Source: Paracoccaceae bacterium (GTDB lineage Bacteria > Pseudomonadota > Alphaproteobacteria > Rhodobacterales > Rhodobacteraceae). From it: DNA of 64,000 nt. Positions 10,535-20,780 of the stretch are shown here, in pieces. Position numbers and translations under genes: made by a program. Positions within the stretch are counted from its first letter, which is position 1; every line of letters starts with the position of its first letter. Below the pieces are notes generated by a model that made no database searches, had not been told where the DNA came from, and saw only the letters and a list, made by a program, of their open reading frames with translations. The stretch covers positions 1 through 64,000 of the forward strand of contig JAOHEK010000016.1 in NCBI GenBank assembly GCA_028097405.1, given 5' to 3'.

Positions 10535-12652
10535 ATGGCCCGCGAATATCCCCTTGAGCGCTACCGTAACTTCGGGATCATGGCTCACATTGATGCAGGC
10601 AAAACGACCTGTTCCGAACGTATCCTTTATTATACGGGCAAGTCGCACAACATCGGCGAAGTGCACGATGGTGCCGCCACTATGGACTGGATGGAGCAAG
10701 AGCAAGAGCGTGGCATCACGATCACCTCGGCTGCGACCACCACATTCTGGGAGCGGACTGAAGACGGCGTAACGCCTGACGGTCATAAGCACCGGATGAA
10801 CATCATCGACACGCCGGGCCACGTTGATTTCACCATTGAGGTTGAGCGTTCTTTGGCCGTTCTTGATGGCGCTGTTTGCGTGCTTGACGCTAACGCTGGT
10901 GTCGAGCCGCAGACTGAAACGGTTTGGCGTCAGGCTGACCGCTATAAGGTTCCGCGCATCGTCTTCGTCAACAAGATGGACAAGATCGGCGCTGACTTCT
11001 TCAACTGCGTTCACATGATCGAAGACCGCACCGGCGCGCGCGCCGTGCCTGTGGGCATTCCAATCGGTGCTGAGACCGAACTGGAAGGTTTGATCGATCT
11101 CGTGACCATGGAGGAATGGGTCTACATCGGGGAAGACCTTGGCGCGACTTGGGAAAAACGTGAAATCCGTGACGATCTGAAGGCTATGGCTGACGAATGG
11201 CGCGGCAAGATGATCGAAGCCGCCGTCGACATGGATGACGACGCGATGATGGAATATCTGGAAGGCAACGAGCCTGACGTTCCAACACTGCGCGCATTGC
11301 TCCGCAAAGGTACGCTAGCGATGGCATTCGTGCCCGTTCTTGGCGGGTCTGCCTTTAAGAACAAAGGCGTTCAGCCCTTGCTGAACGCTGTGATCGATTA
11401 TCTGCCCAGCCCGCTGGATGTTGTCGATTACATGGGCTTTAAGCCGGGCGACGAAGACGAAGTTCGTGACATCGCACGTCGTGCGGATGACAACATGCCC
11501 TTTGCTGGCCTTGCCTTCAAAATCATGAACGACCCTTTTGTGGGCACGTTGACCTTCGTTCGCATTTACTCGGGCACGCTCAAAAAGGGCGACTCGATGT
11601 TGAACTCGACGAAAGAGAACAACGAACGCGTTGGCCGCATGATGATGATGCACTCGAACGACCGGGACGAGATCGAGGAAGCCTTTGCGGGCGACATCAT
11701 CGCGCTTGGCGGTTTGAAGGGCACCACGACAGGTGACACGCTTTGTTCCAAAGCTGATCCGGTTATTCTGGAAACGATGAACTTCCCCGATCCCGTGATC
11801 GAGATTGCCGTCGAACCCAAAACCAAAGCCGATCAGGAAAAAATGGGCGCCGGTCTTGCACGTCTTGCAGCCGAAGACCCATCCTTCCGTGTGGAAACCG
11901 ATATCGAAAGCGGTCAGACCATCATGAAGGGCATGGGCGAACTTCACCTTGATATTCTGGTGGATCGTCTGAAGCGCGAATTTAAGGTTGAAGCCAACAT
12001 CGGTGCGCCACAGGTGGCATATCGTGAGACCATCAGCCGCGAAGCCGAGCATTCCTACACCCACAAGAAGCAGTCGGGTGGTTCTGGTCAGTTCGCCGAG
12101 GTGAAGATGACCATCACCCCGACCGAACCGGGCGAAGGTTTCTCGTTCGAGAGCAAGATCGTTGGTGGTGCGATACCGAAAGATTATATCCCCGGCGTCG
12201 AAAAGGGCGTGCGGTCGGTGATGGACTCAGGCCCACTTGCTGGCTTCCCGGTGATCGACTTCAAAGTTGTTTTGCTTGACGGCAAGTTCCACGATGTGGA
12301 CTCTTCGGTTCTGGCTTTTGAAATCGCGGCACGGTCGTGGATGCGCGAAGCAATGAAGATTGCTGGTGCGAAACTTCTGGAACCGATCATGAAAGTCGAA
12401 GTGATCACGCCTGAGGATTACACAGGCAACATCATTGGCGATCTGACATCGCGTCGTGGCCAAGTTTCGGGCCAAGAAAACCGCGGCAATGCCATTGCGA
12501 TCGATGCATTTGTGCCGCTGGCGAATATGTTCGGATACATCAACAACCTGCGTTCCATGTCCTCGGGCCGCGCGAACTTTACGATGCAGTTCGCTCACTA
12601 TGAAGCCGTTCCGAACAATATCTCGGACGAAATACAAGCGAAGTATGCGTGA
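10535..12652 (+). CDS. fusA: Translation elongation factor G
   Basis: EF-G is the GTPase that drives ribosomal translocation and takes part in ribosome recycling. The 705 residues match the canonical form. The P-loop AHIDAGKTT is at residues 17-25, followed by the switch regions ([17 protein letters not shown]) and NKMD. Domains II-V follow, with the conserved [15 protein letters not shown] in domain IV. AGGAGCAG precedes the ATG. The stop codon overlaps the ATG of the downstream lipoprotein gene by one base. Confidence 0.99.
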   Translation: MAREYPLERYRNFGIMAHIDAGKTTCSERILYYTGKSHNIGEVHDGAATMDWMEQEQERGITITSAATTTFWERTEDGVTPDGHKHRMNIIDTPGHVDFTIEVERSLAVLDGAVCVLDANAGVEPQTETVWRQADRYKVPRIVFVNKMDKIGADFFNCVHMIEDRTGARAVPVGIPIGAETELEGLIDLVTMEEWVYIGEDLGATWEKREIRDDLKAMADEWRGKMIEAAVDMDDDAMMEYLEGNEPDVPTLRALLRKGTLAMAFVPVLGGSAFKNKGVQPLLNAVIDYLPSPLDVVDYMGFKPGDEDEVRDIARRADDNMPFAGLAFKIMNDPFVGTLTFVRIYSGTLKKGDSMLNSTKENNERVGRMMMMHSNDRDEIEEAFAGDIIALGGLKGTTTGDTLCSKADPVILETMNFPDPVIEIAVEPKTKADQEKMGAGLARLAAEDPSFRVETDIESGQTIMKGMGELHLDILVDRLKREFKVEANIGAPQVAYRETISREAEHSYTHKKQSGGSGQFAEVKMTITPTEPGEGFSFESKIVGGAIPKDYIPGVEKGVRSVMDSGPLAGFPVIDFKVVLLDGKFHDVDSSVLAFEIAARSWMREAMKIAGAKLLEPIMKVEVITPEDYTGNIIGDLTSRRGQVSGQENRGNAIAIDAFVPLANMFGYINNLRSMSSGRANFTMQFAHYEAVPNNISDEIQAKYA

Positions 12653-13170
12653 TGTTTGTGCGTCGTAAATTCTTTGCAGTGGGGCTTGTTGCCCTGCTTG
12701 CTGCTTGTGCTCCGCCAGCCGATGATGGGGTTGTGGATCGCGCGCAGCAACTGCCGTTCGATGTCACCGAGGTGACAATCGATACCAGTGCCGTCACCCA
12801 AGAAATGTTGGGTGATGCACTATCGCTTAGCGATCTTGAAGCTGATCTTCGGGGGCGTATTGCTCCCAAATTGGCCGCACGATCGACCGAGGGTGGCGAT
12901 GAGATAATGGTCAACGTTCAGGTGACTGAGGTCAAGTTGATCTCGTTGATTGCGGGCGCTGTTCCGGGGTTGAAAAGCCGCATCGACGGCACCGTAACAA
13001 CGACAAGCGTGGGTGCTCAGGCGGTGGATGGAAGAAGCGGACGTGTTCGTGTCCCAGGCGTGCTTGGGATCGTCACCGCACCAGACCGCGCAACCGACTA
13101 TAACGAAACCGCAAATGGTTTCGCGACTGCTATTGCCGATGCCGTTTTTCTACGGCCGGACCAAAACTAG
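12652..13170 (+). CDS. Putative lipoprotein of unknown function, coupled to fusA
   Basis: The ATG at 12652 shares its A with the fusA stop codon, so translation is probably coupled; a GTG at 12649 is the alternative start. The protein has 172 residues, with a basic start (MFVRRKFF), a hydrophobic stretch and a lipobox ending LLAAC, so it should be lipid-anchored in the envelope. The mature part begins with a low-complexity acidic linker and then shows alternating beta-type segments (VMVNVQVTEV region, RIDGTVTTTSV). I do not recognise a domain; it may belong to a Rhodobacterales-specific lipoprotein family. Placement between fusA and tuf is unusual for an envelope protein. Confidence 0.8.
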   Translation: MFVRRKFFAVGLVALLAACAPPADDGVVDRAQQLPFDVTEVTIDTSAVTQEMLGDALSLSDLEADLRGRIAPKLAARSTEGGDEIMVNVQVTEVKLISLIAGAVPGLKSRIDGTVTTTSVGAQAVDGRSGRVRVPGVLGIVTAPDRATDYNETANGFATAIADAVFLRPDQN

Positions 13171-13194
13171 AACACGAGGAATAAGGACGGAACG

Positions 13195-14370
<1,176 letters not shown>

Positions 14371-14378
14371 GTGAGTAG

Positions 14379-14444
14379 CGCGGGGGAAACCTCGCGTTGC
14401 ACTAAACAAAAACAAGTTCGACGTGGAGGCGATATCGCCTCCAC
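14379..14444 (+). promoter_or_regulatory. Two hairpins in the tuf-rpsJ spacer
   Basis: A stem built from GCGCGGG and CCTCGCG lies at about 14379-14397. A perfect 22-bp palindrome follows at 14423-14444 (GTGGAGGCGAT and its mirror), ending 23 nt before rpsJ. Neither has a T-run, so neither looks like a standard terminator. They may form a leader structure for the rpsJ block, comparable in role to S10 leaders; this is inference. Confidence 0.6.
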
Positions 14445-14467
14445 CTCTCAACAGAAGGAATACGACA

Positions 14468-14782
14468 ATGGCAGCTGCCAGTCAGAATATCCGGATCCGC
14501 CTAAAGGCGTTCGATTACCGCGTGCTTGATGCATCGACGCAGGAAATCGTGAACACCGCCAAGCGTACCGGCGCCCAAGTGCGCGGTCCGATCCCGATGC
14601 CGAATAAAATTGAGAAGTTTACGGTTCTCCGTGGTCCGCACGTCGACAAAAAGTCGCGCGACCAGTTCGAGATCCGCACGCATAAGCGTCTTCTCGACAT
14701 CATTGACCCAACACCCCAGACCGTGGACGCGCTGATGAAGCTCGACCTGGCTGCCGGTGTTGACGTCCAAATCTCAGTTTAA
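14468..14782 (+). CDS. rpsJ: 30S ribosomal protein S10
   Basis: S10 is a component of the 30S head and also the NusE partner in antitermination complexes. The chosen ATG at 14468 follows AGAAGGAA and gives 104 residues beginning [16 protein letters not shown], with the conserved loop [20 protein letters not shown] intact. An in-frame start at 14423 would read through the upstream palindrome and is rejected. It opens the first block of the S10 cluster; rplC follows after 12 nt. Confidence 0.98.
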   Translation: MAAASQNIRIRLKAFDYRVLDASTQEIVNTAKRTGAQVRGPIPMPNKIEKFTVLRGPHVDKKSRDQFEIRTHKRLLDIIDPTPQTVDALMKLDLAAGVDVQISV

Positions 14783-14794
14783 GGAGGGCTACTC

Positions 14795-15655
14795 ATGTTG
14801 CGCTCCGGCGTTATTGCAAAAAAGGTGGGCATGACCCGCCTATTCATGGACGACGGCAAACAGATTCCTGTTACCGTTCTTCAACTCGATAAGCTTCAGG
14901 TCGTCGCCAAGCGTACGGCCGAGAAAGACGGCTATTCGGCTGTTCAACTCGGTGCCGGCACGGCGAAGGCCAAGCGCACATCTCAGGCGATGCGTGGTCA
15001 CTTTGCTGCGGCGAAGGTTGAACCCAAGCGTAAGATCGCTGAGTTCCGCGTTGATGCGGCTAACCTAATCGAGGTTGGCGAAGAAATCACCGCGAACCAT
15101 TACTTTGAAGGCCAATTCGTCGATGTGTCTGGCACGTCGATTGGTAAGGGTTTTCAAGGTGCGATGAAGCGTTGGAACTTTGGCGGTCTTCGCGCCACAC
15201 ACGGTGTTTCGATTTCGCACCGTTCGCACGGCTCGACCGGCCAATGTCAGGACCCAGGTAAGGTGTTCAAAGGCAAGAAGATGGCCGGCCACATGGGGGA
15301 TGCTGCTGTCACGACGCAGAACCTGCAGGTGGTGCGCACAGACGCCGACCGTGGTTTGATCATGGTCAAAGGCGCGGTTCCGGGTTCCAAAGGTGGTTGG
15401 GTCACGATTAAGGATGCGGTCAAAAAGCCGATCCCTGAAAATGTGATCTTGCCAGCTGCGCTTAAGTCTGATGCTGCTGCTGCTGAAAAAGCTGCCGAAG
15501 AGGCCGCTGCTGCGGCTGCCGCTGAAGAAGAAGCGGCGGCAAAGGCTGCTGCTGAGGCGGAACAAGCTGCAATGGAAGCTGCTGAAACAGAAACGCCCGA
15601 TCAGGCTGCTGACGCGGATGCCGCTGACGCCGAGAAGAAGGATGGCGACGAATGA
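14795..15655 (+). CDS. rplC: 50S ribosomal protein L3 with long Ala/Glu C-terminal extension
   Basis: L3 binds 23S rRNA near the peptidyl-transferase centre and starts 50S assembly. The core (residues 1-223) is normal, with the central loop [12 protein letters not shown] and the [10 protein letters not shown] motif. The protein runs to 286 residues because of a tail of about 62 residues from residue 225, almost entirely Ala, Glu, Asp and Lys, which probably forms a charged helix or disordered arm. Bacterial L3 is usually 205-220 residues, although acidic tails occur in other alphaproteobacteria. The stop codon overlaps the rplD start by 4 nt. Confidence 0.98.
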   Translation: MLRSGVIAKKVGMTRLFMDDGKQIPVTVLQLDKLQVVAKRTAEKDGYSAVQLGAGTAKAKRTSQAMRGHFAAAKVEPKRKIAEFRVDAANLIEVGEEITANHYFEGQFVDVSGTSIGKGFQGAMKRWNFGGLRATHGVSISHRSHGSTGQCQDPGKVFKGKKMAGHMGDAAVTTQNLQVVRTDADRGLIMVKGAVPGSKGGWVTIKDAVKKPIPENVILPAALKSDAAAAEKAAEEAAAAAAAEEEAAAKAAAEAEQAAMEAAETETPDQAADADAADAEKKDGDE

Positions 15656-16272
15656 AACTCGACGTGATCAAACTGGACGGCAAGAAGGCTGGGTCTGTCG
15701 ATCTGGGCGACGAGATCTATGGTCTTGAGCCTCGTGTCGATATTCTTCACCGTGTTGTCCGTTGGCAGCGTAACAAGGCGCAAGCTGGTACGCATAAGGT
15801 CAAGACGCGGTCTGAAGTTAACTACTCGACCAAGAAAATCTATCGCCAGAAGGGGACCGGCGGCGCTCGCCACGGTGCGCGTTCGGCTCCGATCTTCCGC
15901 GGTGGTGGTGTTTACAAAGGCCCGACGCCTCGGAGTCATGGTCACGAATTGACCAAGAAATTCCGTAAGTTAGGCCTGAAGCACGCTTTGTCTTCGAAGG
16001 CAGCAACCGGCAATCTGGTTATCCTTGACGAAGCTTCGGCGAAAGACCCGAAAACGGGTGGATTGGCGAAGCAGTTGAAGAATCTTGGCTGGAAGCGCGC
16101 GCTTGTGATTGACGGTGCCGAGGTGAATGCAAATTTCGCCGCTGCCACGTCAAACCTAAGCGATATCAACGTGTTACCGTCGATGGGCGCGAATGTTTAT
16201 GACATCCTGAAAAGTGATACGCTGGTTATCACGAAGGCAGGTCTTGAAGCTCTGGAGGCACGACTGAAATGA
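15652..16272 (+). CDS. rplD: 50S ribosomal protein L4
   Basis: L4 lines the peptide exit tunnel and in enterobacteria autoregulates the S10 operon. It has 206 residues. The tunnel-loop motif [20 protein letters not shown] is present around residues 64-83 and is followed by [13 protein letters not shown]. The start overlaps the rplC stop (ATGA) and the stop overlaps the rplW start (ATGA), so the three genes are translationally coupled. Confidence 0.99.
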   Translation: MKLDVIKLDGKKAGSVDLGDEIYGLEPRVDILHRVVRWQRNKAQAGTHKVKTRSEVNYSTKKIYRQKGTGGARHGARSAPIFRGGGVYKGPTPRSHGHELTKKFRKLGLKHALSSKAATGNLVILDEASAKDPKTGGLAKQLKNLGWKRALVIDGAEVNANFAAATSNLSDINVLPSMGANVYDILKSDTLVITKAGLEALEARLK

Positions 16273-16565
16273 GTGCGACAGCAGAACAGTATGATGTGAT
16301 CCGTAAACCGATCATTACCGAAAAAGCCACGATGGTGTCCGAAAATGGCGCCGTGGTTTTTGAAGTTGCGATCGACAGCACCAAACCCCAGATCAAAAAG
16401 GCCATTGAGGCGCTGTTTGGGGTGAAGGTCAAAGCGGTCAACACCTCGATTACAAAGGGTAAGGTGAAGCGCTTTAAGGGTCAGTTGGGCAAACGCAAAG
16501 ACGTTAAGAAAGCCTATGTGACGCTTGAAGAAGGCAACACGATTGACGTGACGACTGGTCTTTAA
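16269..16565 (+). CDS. rplW: 50S ribosomal protein L23
   Basis: L23 sits at the tunnel exit and docks trigger factor and SRP. It has 98 residues with the conserved [14 protein letters not shown] start and the segment [15 protein letters not shown]. It is the last gene of the first S10 block: a strong terminator follows 22 nt later. Here rplB is displaced 1.4 kb downstream instead of following directly. Confidence 0.99.
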   Translation: MSATAEQYDVIRKPIITEKATMVSENGAVVFEVAIDSTKPQIKKAIEALFGVKVKAVNTSITKGKVKRFKGQLGKRKDVKKAYVTLEEGNTIDVTTGL

Positions 16566-16587
16566 GCCCCCACGTTTAAGAATTGAG

Positions 16588-16620
16588 AGGCCCCGCTGGC
16601 AAGGCGGGGCCTTTTCTTTT
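16588..16620 (+). terminator. Terminator ending the rpsJ-rplCDW block
   Basis: The stem AGGCCCCGC/GCGGGGCCT with a 6-nt loop is followed by TTTTCTTTT. It splits the S10 operon after rplW. Confidence 0.95.
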
Positions 16621-17147
16621 GCGCAACGTTCGGTGGGGGGTGTTGCGAAATTGGGTGTGGTGGCGTTAACGCCTTTGTTTGTTGGGATTTGGGCGTCAGG
16701 GCTGTGTAGGTATCACGTGGGTAATGCGTCGGTATGACGTCGGTGCGCACTGCGGTGACATCAGGTTCGGACACCAGATGTGGTGCGGGCGTTAAGGTTG
16801 GTTAAGGTTTGGTGAATTGGCGTTGGAGTGCCGGGCTGAAGCCCGGCCTACGGGGTGTTGTGAAGGTCCCAGCACGGAATCAAGGCCGGAGGCCGCCGTG
16901 CCAGCGCCGGACCGGCCCGTCGCACCAAAGGTGCGCCGGATTATTTGATGGCACGCCTTTGGCGTGGCGTCTGGCGCTTTGTTTGTGTTGGTGCCTAGCT
17001 CGGGCAAACAATGTGTTTTGGCTGGCATTAAGTGTGTAGCGGATGGGTTGGAGCGCCAGCCCCCGATCCGGCGCTGGCACGGCTTGGGTTTGCAGCCACC
17101 CTACGCTTGCTTTGGTTATGCCTGCATCAGTGTGGTTAGTTGGACTT
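16621..17147. repeat. Gene-free palindrome-rich spacer after rplW
   Basis: No coding gene is supported. The spacer holds a REP copy (16830-16851) and a 21-nt inverted repeat with one mismatch, GCCGTGCCAGCGCCGGA plus CCGG at 16895-16915 and its mirror at 17063-17083. Between the repeat arms are the small palindromes CGCACCAAAGGTGCG (16920-16934) and ACGCCTTTGGCGT (about 16953-16965). A 24-nt sequence at 16709-16732 recurs at 54832-54855 with two changes. The arms flanking a palindrome-filled core resemble a small non-autonomous mobile or folding element. Confidence 0.6.
16830..16851 (+). repeat. REP-like palindrome copy 3
   Basis: This is a perfect match to the 22-nt element in the rpoB-rpoC spacer (copy at 1933-1954, opposite orientation), with core GCCGGGCTGAAGCCCGGC followed by CTAC. 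Confidence 0.85.
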
Positions 17148-17786
17148 CTAGCCCCAATCGCGACCTAAATTTAGTTCACTCGAAAGCGAAACTGTTCCAT
17201 TTTCTTCAACGACCAATGTGATGCATTTGATCCCATCATCTAGACCGAGGATGTAACGACATGCCGCCTGCCTCGCGGCTTCTTCGGTGCTCTTTATTGC
17301 ATGTGAAAACTCGTTAGAGCCAAACTCAGCCTTTTCGGGCCAATCCATTTCTATACGATTCGTCTCCAACAAGTCTTCGTATCCAGCAAATGTTGTGAAG
17401 TAGTGCCGGATAGCCATGTGAAACGAAATGGTTCCTGGATTGAGGCCAACCTCCTTAATGGCGTGATTAATTGCCAAGATTTGCGCTGTGTCGCGGTCGA
17501 TCCGAAATTCGCCGTGGAACTCCAAGATTTGCCCGACAACCTTATCGTAAATTTCTTTCCATCGCGGCCAATTCTCTTCGAAGGTCGCTGGGGCAGACAG
17601 TATCGCGATTGCAATTGCTGCGGCATTCAAGCTTTTCCAGACGCCTGCTGGCCAATCTGCCCCAAGGCCGGCATTCCCGTCCAAGACAACGATACCGTCT
17701 GGTGGGGTTTGTACCAGCCTTAGAAAGTCTGGATTGGAACGATCCCCTTCAACGTCATATACTCCGGTAGTGGTAAGTAGCTGCAT
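17148..17786 (-). CDS. Hypothetical protein inserted in the S10 cluster
   Basis: The ORF encodes 212 residues starting MQLLTTTGVYDVEGDRSNPD. I do not recognise the family. It looks soluble, with no signal peptide or strong membrane segment apart from a short alanine/isoleucine-rich stretch (LNAAAIAIAILSAPATF) near residue 52. Aromatic and acidic residues are frequent (TFEENWPRWKEIYDKVV, AIRHYFTTFAGYEDLL). Codon use and the lower GC differ from the adjacent ribosomal genes, and it is on the opposite strand. It is alone between a terminator and the restart promoter of rplB, which suggests a later insertion. Confidence 0.65.
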   Translation of the reverse strand: MQLLTTTGVYDVEGDRSNPDFLRLVQTPPDGIVVLDGNAGLGADWPAGVWKSLNAAAIAIAILSAPATFEENWPRWKEIYDKVVGQILEFHGEFRIDRDTAQILAINHAIKEVGLNPGTISFHMAIRHYFTTFAGYEDLLETNRIEMDWPEKAEFGSNEFSHAIKSTEEAARQAACRYILGLDDGIKCITLVVEENGTVSLSSELNLGRDWG

Positions 17787-17876
17787 AAAAGTACCCTTTG
17801 AAATGTAATTTGGTTAGTGGCCTATCTCGATGGCGAACAGTCTTTCGTCCAATCATCTACATCCGTGCGCACCCCC

Positions 17877-17905
17877 TTGCCACCCCCACACCCCCCTGCT
17901 AAACA
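17877..17905 (+). promoter_or_regulatory. Restart promoter for rplB
   Basis: TTGCCA (17877-17882), a 17-nt spacer and TAAACA (17900-17905) lie 104 nt before rplB. The layout and flanking CCCC nearly duplicate the predicted promoter before rpmC (24401-24429). Confidence 0.7.
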
Positions 17906-17966
17906 CCGCCATCGCTGCCTCGGATTCGTCCGGGGCTGCGTGTTTTTGGGGAAACCCACACAGATA

Positions 17967-17985
17967 GCAGGGGCTTAAGCCCCGC
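17967..17985 (+). promoter_or_regulatory. Hairpin in the rplB leader
   Basis: The palindrome GCAGGGGCTTAAGCCCCGC lies 24 nt before the rplB start, close enough to influence ribosome access. Function is unknown. Confidence 0.45.
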
Positions 17986-18008
17986 AGAGCAAACGGAAGA
18001 CAGAAAGC

Positions 18009-18848
18009 ATGGCACTCAAGTCGTATAAGCCGACGACGCCGGGCCAGCGCGGGCTGGTGCTGATCGACCGTTCGGAGCTTTGGAAAGGCCGTCCGGTCAA
18101 GACCCTTACTGAGGGCTTGACCAAAAAGGCGGGCCGGAACAATACCGGACGGATCACGATGCGTCGTCGTGGTGGTGGGGCGAAACGCCTTTACCGGATC
18201 GTAGATTTCAAGCGCACCAAGCGCGAAGAAGCGGTCGTATCCCGGATAGAATATGATCCCAACAGAACCGCGTTTATCGCTCTGGTTCAGTACTCGGATG
18301 GCGAGCAAGCCTATATCATCGCGCCTCAACGTTTGGCTGTCGGAGACAAGGTTGTTTCCGGTGACAAGGTTGACGTGAAGCCGGGCAACGTGATGCCGTT
18401 TTCGGGCATGCCAATCGGCACAATCATTCATAACATCGAGATGAAGCCCGGTAAGGGTGGTCAGATCGCACGTGCGGCGGGCACCTACGCTCAGTTCGTG
18501 GGTCGTGATGGTGGTTATGCTCAGATCCGTTTGTCTTCGGGCGAACTGCGTCTGGTGCGCCAAGAATGCAGGGCAACGGTTGGTGCAGTTTCAAACCCTG
18601 ACAATTCAAACCAAAACCTTGGTAAAGCGGGCCGCAACCGGCACAAGGGCATCCGCCCAAGTGTTCGTGGTGTGGTTATGAACCCCGTCGATCACCCACA
18701 TGGTGGTGGCGAAGGTCGGACATCAGGTGGTCGTCACCCGGTTTCGCCTTGGGGTAAGCCAACAAAGGGTGCGCGCACTCGCAACAAGAACAAGGCGTCG
18801 CAGAAGCTGATTATCCGCTCGCGTCACGCTAAGAAGAAGGGCCGCTAA
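18009..18848 (+). CDS. rplB: 50S ribosomal protein L2
   Basis: L2 is needed for subunit association and for the peptidyl-transferase centre. It has 279 residues with the conserved start [17 protein letters not shown] and the C-terminal signature [21 protein letters not shown], which holds the histidine implicated in peptidyl-transferase function. ACGGAAGACAGAAAGC precedes the ATG. It opens the second S10 block (rplB-rpsS-rplV-rpsC-rplP); rpsS follows after 2 nt. Confidence 0.99.
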   Translation: MALKSYKPTTPGQRGLVLIDRSELWKGRPVKTLTEGLTKKAGRNNTGRITMRRRGGGAKRLYRIVDFKRTKREEAVVSRIEYDPNRTAFIALVQYSDGEQAYIIAPQRLAVGDKVVSGDKVDVKPGNVMPFSGMPIGTIIHNIEMKPGKGGQIARAAGTYAQFVGRDGGYAQIRLSSGELRLVRQECRATVGAVSNPDNSNQNLGKAGRNRHKGIRPSVRGVVMNPVDHPHGGGEGRTSGGRHPVSPWGKPTKGARTRNKNKASQKLIIRSRHAKKKGR

Positions 18849-18850
18849 AC

Positions 18851-19129
18851 ATGAGCCGTTCAGTATGGAAGGGCCCCTTCGTCGACAGCTATGTCCTGAA
18901 GAAGGCCGAAGCATCGCGCGAAAGTGGGCGCAAGGAAGTGATCAAGATTTGGTCACGGCGTTCGACAATCCTACCGCAATTCGTTGGCCTGACGTTCGGC
19001 GTCTATAATGGCCGCAAGCACATTCCGGTGAACGTGTCCGAGGACATGATTGGCCAGAAGTTCGGTGAGTATTCACCGACGCGGACCTATTACGGTCACG
19101 CGGCTGATAAAAAAGCGAAAAGGAACTAA
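18851..19129 (+). CDS. rpsS: 30S ribosomal protein S19
   Basis: S19 is part of the 30S head and contacts S13 and the intersubunit bridges. It has 92 residues, with the start [12 protein letters not shown] and the motif [19 protein letters not shown]. Spacing to both neighbours is a few bases. Confidence 0.99.
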   Translation: MSRSVWKGPFVDSYVLKKAEASRESGRKEVIKIWSRRSTILPQFVGLTFGVYNGRKHIPVNVSEDMIGQKFGEYSPTRTYYGHAADKKAKRN

Positions 19130-19132
19130 GTC

Positions 19133-19513
19133 ATGAGCAAGGAAAAGAATCCTCGCCGCGTGGCGGATAACGAAGCGATGGCCAAGACGCGCATGCTGCG
19201 CACCTCGCCTCAGAAATTGAACCTGGTCGCAACGATGATCCGTGGCAAGAAGGTTGGCAAGGCTCTGTCCGATCTTACCTTCTCGAAGCGCCGGATTTCT
19301 GCGGATGTGAAGAAGTGCCTTCAGTCTGCCATCGCCAACGCTGAAAACAATCACAACCTTGATGTGGACGAGTTGATCGTGGCGGAAGCCTATGTTGGCA
19401 AAAACCTCGTCTTGAAGCGCGGTCGCCCGCGTGCCCGTGGCCGGTTTGGCGCTTTGCGCAAGCCGTTTTCGGAATTGACGATCAAGGTCCGCCAAGTCGA
19501 GGAGCAAGCGTAA
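19133..19513 (+). CDS. rplV: 50S ribosomal protein L22
   Basis: L22 lines the exit tunnel opposite L4, and its beta-hairpin is a site of macrolide resistance. It has 126 residues, slightly longer than the E. coli protein because of an N-terminal extension ([14 protein letters not shown]). The hairpin tip region [17 protein letters not shown] is normal. The stop shares one base with the rpsC start. Confidence 0.99.
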   Translation: MSKEKNPRRVADNEAMAKTRMLRTSPQKLNLVATMIRGKKVGKALSDLTFSKRRISADVKKCLQSAIANAENNHNLDVDELIVAEAYVGKNLVLKRGRPRARGRFGALRKPFSELTIKVRQVEEQA

Positions 19514-20238
19514 TGGGTCACAAGGTAAACCCGATCGGCATGCGTCTTCAGGTCAACCGTACCTGGGACAGCCGTTGGTTCGCAAACACCAAAGAATACG
19601 GTGATCTGCTTCTGGAAGATCTCGCTATGCGCGAGTTCATCAAGGAAGAGTGCAAGCAGGCGGGTGTGTCCCGCGTGATCATCGAACGTCCACACAAAAA
19701 GTGCCGTGTTACCGTCCATACCGCCCGTCCGGGTGTTATCATCGGTAAAAAGGGTGCTGACATCGAAGGTCTTCGCAAGAAGCTTGCCGCGATGACGGAC
19801 AGTGAACTGCACCTGAACATCGTCGAAGTTCGTAAGCCCGAGCTGGACGCCATGTTGGTTGCCGAAAGCATCGCGCAGCAGCTTGAGCGTCGTGTGTCTT
19901 TTCGCCGTGCTATGAAGCGCTCTGTTCAGAATGCAATGCGCATGGGTTCACTTGGTATCCGGGTGAACGTTGCCGGTCGTTTGGGTGGCGCGGAAATCGC
20001 GCGGACGGAATGGTACCGCGAAGGTCGCGTGCCGCTTCACACTTTGCGTGCGGACATTGATTATGCATTGGCCGAAGCCAAGACGGCTTACGGTATCATT
20101 GGCATCAAGGTCTGGATTTTCAAAGGCGAGATCATGGAGCATGACCCTGCAGCGCGCGATCGCCGCCAGCAGGAATTGCAAGATGGTCCTGCACCGCGCG
20201 GCGCCGGTGGCGGTGGTCGCCGGAATGAGAGGAAGTAA
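19513..20238 (+). CDS. rpsC: 30S ribosomal protein S3
   Basis: S3 forms part of the mRNA entry channel and helicase centre. It has 241 residues: a KH domain with the GXXG motif (IIGKKGADI, around residues 76-84) and the S3 C-terminal domain. It ends in a Gly/Arg-rich tail ([12 protein letters not shown]). The ATG overlaps the rplV stop. Confidence 0.99.
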   Translation: MGHKVNPIGMRLQVNRTWDSRWFANTKEYGDLLLEDLAMREFIKEECKQAGVSRVIIERPHKKCRVTVHTARPGVIIGKKGADIEGLRKKLAAMTDSELHLNIVEVRKPELDAMLVAESIAQQLERRVSFRRAMKRSVQNAMRMGSLGIRVNVAGRLGGAEIARTEWYREGRVPLHTLRADIDYALAEAKTAYGIIGIKVWIFKGEIMEHDPAARDRRQQELQDGPAPRGAGGGGRRNERK

Positions 20239-20240
20239 CG

Positions 20241-20654
20241 ATGCTTCAGCCAAAGCGTACTAAATTCCGCAAGATGCACAAAGGCCGGATCCGGGGCGAA
20301 GCCAAAGGTGGCTCGGACCTGACATTCGGAACCTATGGTCTGAAAGCCGTCGAGCCTGAGCGTATTACGTCGCGCCAGATCGAAGCTGCACGTCGTGCCA
20401 TGACGCGTCACATGAAACGTCAAGGTCGCGTTTGGATTCGCATCTTTCCTGACACACCGATTTCGGCCAAGCCGATTGAAGTTCGGATGGGTAAAGGTAA
20501 GGGTTCGGTCGACCGTTGGGCGGCCAAAGTTAAGCCGGGACGCATCATGTTCGAGATCGACGGTGTCAACGACGCCACGGCCCGCGAAGCTTTGCGTTTG
20601 GCAGCGATGAAGCTGCCGGTGAAGACCCGGACCGTTGTAAGAGAAGACTGGTAA
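20241..20654 (+). CDS. rplP: 50S ribosomal protein L16
   Basis: L16 organises the tRNA A-site region of the 50S subunit. It has 137 residues with start [16 protein letters not shown] and the motifs [17 protein letters not shown] and [10 protein letters not shown]. It ends the second S10 block: a terminator follows, and rpmC, normally the next gene, lies 3.9 kb further on. Confidence 0.99.
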   Translation: MLQPKRTKFRKMHKGRIRGEAKGGSDLTFGTYGLKAVEPERITSRQIEAARRAMTRHMKRQGRVWIRIFPDTPISAKPIEVRMGKGKGSVDRWAAKVKPGRIMFEIDGVNDATAREALRLAAMKLPVKTRTVVREDW

Positions 20655-20740
20655 CGTCGCGTTTGCACGCAAACCCGTTGAGTGCGGTGTAGCGAGTTTC
20701 TGAAAGAAACTTGCGGGCCGTCACCCGGTGAAGTTTAAGA

Positions 20741-20770
20741 AAGGCGGGGCAATTTGCTCCGCCTTTTTTT
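20741..20770 (+). terminator. Terminator ending the rplB-rplP block
   Basis: The stem AAGGCGG(GGC)/GC(TCCGCCTT) with an AATTT loop is followed by seven T residues. It separates the ribosomal genes from the accessory segment at 20.8-24.2 kb. Confidence 0.92.
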
Positions 20771-20780
20771 GGATATAGAA

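Noticed and set aside
9719-11014. A 431-residue minus-strand frame across rpsL, rpsG and fusA
   Set aside because: Antisense to three ribosomal or translation-factor genes; no recognised domain.
20754-20780. TTG 20754 as start of the membrane protein
   Set aside because: It lies inside the terminator hairpin of the rplP block, making translation from it unlikely.
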